A DNA stretch of 7,822 nucleotides from NCBI GenBank assembly GCA_903929845.1, contig CAIYWF010000295.1, forward strand, positions 1-7,822. The letters are read 5' to 3'. Position numbers and translations under genes: made by a program. Source of the stretch: an uncultured Chlorobiaceae bacterium (GTDB lineage: Bacteria > Bacteroidota > Chlorobiia > Chlorobiales > Chlorobiaceae). The notes below the pieces were generated by a model that saw only the letters and a program-made list of their open reading frames with translations, ran no database searches and had not been told where the DNA came from. Below, piece by piece: positions 6,970 through 7,822 of this stretch (position 1 is its first letter; every line of letters starts with the position of its first letter).

Positions 6970-7822
6970 ATGGATCATGAAATGACAATCGGTGGAACCC
7001 TCTTTGATCGAGTTGTCCAGATTCTTGAACAAGCTCGCTCCAATGTGGTGCAGTCAGTTAATACCAATATGGTCACGGCTTATTGGCTGATTGGTCGGGA
7101 AATAGTTGTTGAGATACAAGGAGGCAAAGAGCGCGCAGCATACGGAAAACAGGTCATTGAAACGCTGTCATTACAACTGACCGAGCAATATGGTCACGGT
7201 TATTCTGTTCCCAGCGTTAAAAGCTTCAGACAATTTTTTCTTGCCTTTCAGGATCGGTTTATCGAGGTCTCTACCCAAACGGAAAGCGATCTCTTTTCAT
7301 CCCGTCAAAAAAGCTACCCGCCGGGTAGCCAATTCGCCACGAACTTCTCTCCACAACTGACATGGTCGCACTACCGTGCTCTGATGAGAGTCTCTAAACC
7401 TTCCGCACGGGAATTTTATGAGCGGGAATCCATTGAGTGTGGCTGGAGTAAAACGCAACTGGAAAGGCAGATACAAACATCATACTATGAGCGGATTATT
7501 GCTCATCATGGAGAGCAAGGGCTGCTGACGGCCAATCGCGAACGGTTGGCGGGTGAAAAACTCTCTCCGGTTGACGTACTGAAATCGCCCATGGTGCTTG
7601 AGTTTCTTAACCTGCCTGACTCTCCTGATCTACATGAAAGCGAACTGGAGCAGGCCATTATTCGGAACCTGCAATTCTTCCTGCTGGAACTGGGTAAAGG
7701 ATTTTCCTTTGTTGCCCGCCAAAAACATATCCGATTTGACGACGATGATTTTTATGTGGATCTGGTATTCTACAACTTCATTTTGAAGTGCTTTTTATTG
7801 ATCGACCTGAAACTTGGCAAAC
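6970..7822 (+). CDS. DUF1016/YhcG-family PD-(D/E)XK nuclease, 3' partial
   Basis: The open frame runs off the window end, giving 284 complete codons from the ATG at 6970; YhcG-type proteins are usually about 340-375 aa, so the C-terminus is missing. The N-terminal DUF1016 helical domain shows AYWLIGREIV (37-46), GYSVPSVKSF (77-86) and the LTWSHYRAL block (130-138). The C-terminal half is the PD-(D/E)XK nuclease-like core. It has a probable helix acidic residue near E240, D264 in YVDLVFYN, and D279-L-K281 in IDLKLGK, where many relatives have ExK. The metal-binding residues appear intact, so it is plausibly an active DNA nuclease. The linker (about 100-127) contains a SYPPGSQ segment encoded by a strong inverted repeat. 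It follows mod in the position where Res often occurs. Family members also occur singly near type I systems, so it could be a passenger gene. No frameshift or stop was seen. Confidence 0.88.
   Translation, partial: MDHEMTIGGTLFDRVVQILEQARSNVVQSVNTNMVTAYWLIGREIVVEIQGGKERAAYGKQVIETLSLQLTEQYGHGYSVPSVKSFRQFFLAFQDRFIEVSTQTESDLFSSRQKSYPPGSQFATNFSPQLTWSHYRALMRVSKPSAREFYERESIECGWSKTQLERQIQTSYYERIIAHHGEQGLLTANRERLAGEKLSPVDVLKSPMVLEFLNLPDSPDLHESELEQAIIRNLQFFLLELGKGFSFVARQKHIRFDDDDFYVDLVFYNFILKCFLLIDLKLGK
7307..7329 (-). terminator. Terminator-shaped hairpin on the minus strand, inside the DUF1016 gene
   Basis: A perfect 7-bp inverted repeat with a 3-nt loop (GCTACCCGCCGGGTAGC, 7313-7329) is flanked by A6 at 7307-7312. 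Read on the minus strand, this is a GC-rich stem followed directly by T6, the form of a rho-independent terminator. It lies within an intact coding region, so it would act only on antisense transcription. On the sense strand it would form a stable mRNA hairpin without a T-tract. The shape is clear; function is unproven. Confidence 0.4.

Noticed and set aside
7598..7786. 62-aa plus-strand ORF in another frame near the window end
   Set aside because: It overlaps the DUF1016 nuclease core, which has clear family motifs in its own frame; this one has none.

Overview
The window is a bacterial segment of moderate GC (about 50% in most genes by hand count of sampled lines). All real genes lie on the plus strand. 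Nothing in it fixes the species. Mixed ATG/TTG starts, good Shine-Dalgarno sites and a sigma-70-type promoter suggest an ordinary Gram-negative bacterium; any narrower placement would be a guess.

Layout. (1) Positions 1-620 hold most of a SRAP/YedK-type abasic-site DNA-protein crosslink protein; its N-terminus lies off the window. (2) Positions 621-1020 are a 400-bp spacer with no convincing protein gene. It contains a strong promoter candidate (TTGACC-17 bp-TATTAT, 931-959) and a 19-codon mini-ORF whose Shine-Dalgarno could be hidden in a hairpin. (3) From 1021 to the window end runs a tightly packed four-gene cluster: a 1090-aa SNF2-like helicase with a degenerate phospholipase-D-like N-terminus, a 228-aa DUF4391 protein (4-bp overlap), a 656-aa type III (beta-class) DNA methyltransferase Mod (12-bp gap), and a DUF1016/YhcG-family PD-(D/E)XK nuclease (Shine-Dalgarno overlapping the mod stop codon), cut by the window end.

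How the genes may work together. Mod would recognise and modify a short DNA site. DUF4391 proteins recur beside type III Mod genes, so this one is probably an accessory factor. The SNF2 protein would supply an ATP-driven DNA motor, and the DUF1016 protein a candidate nuclease. The set looks like an expanded type III restriction-modification or anti-phage locus. The classical Res subunit is not in the window and is expected just downstream.

The main points for a second look are the gene set itself, a sharply AT-rich block in mod matching the expected target-recognition region, a terminator-shaped hairpin on the antisense strand inside the DUF1016 gene, and the structured leader upstream of the helicase.
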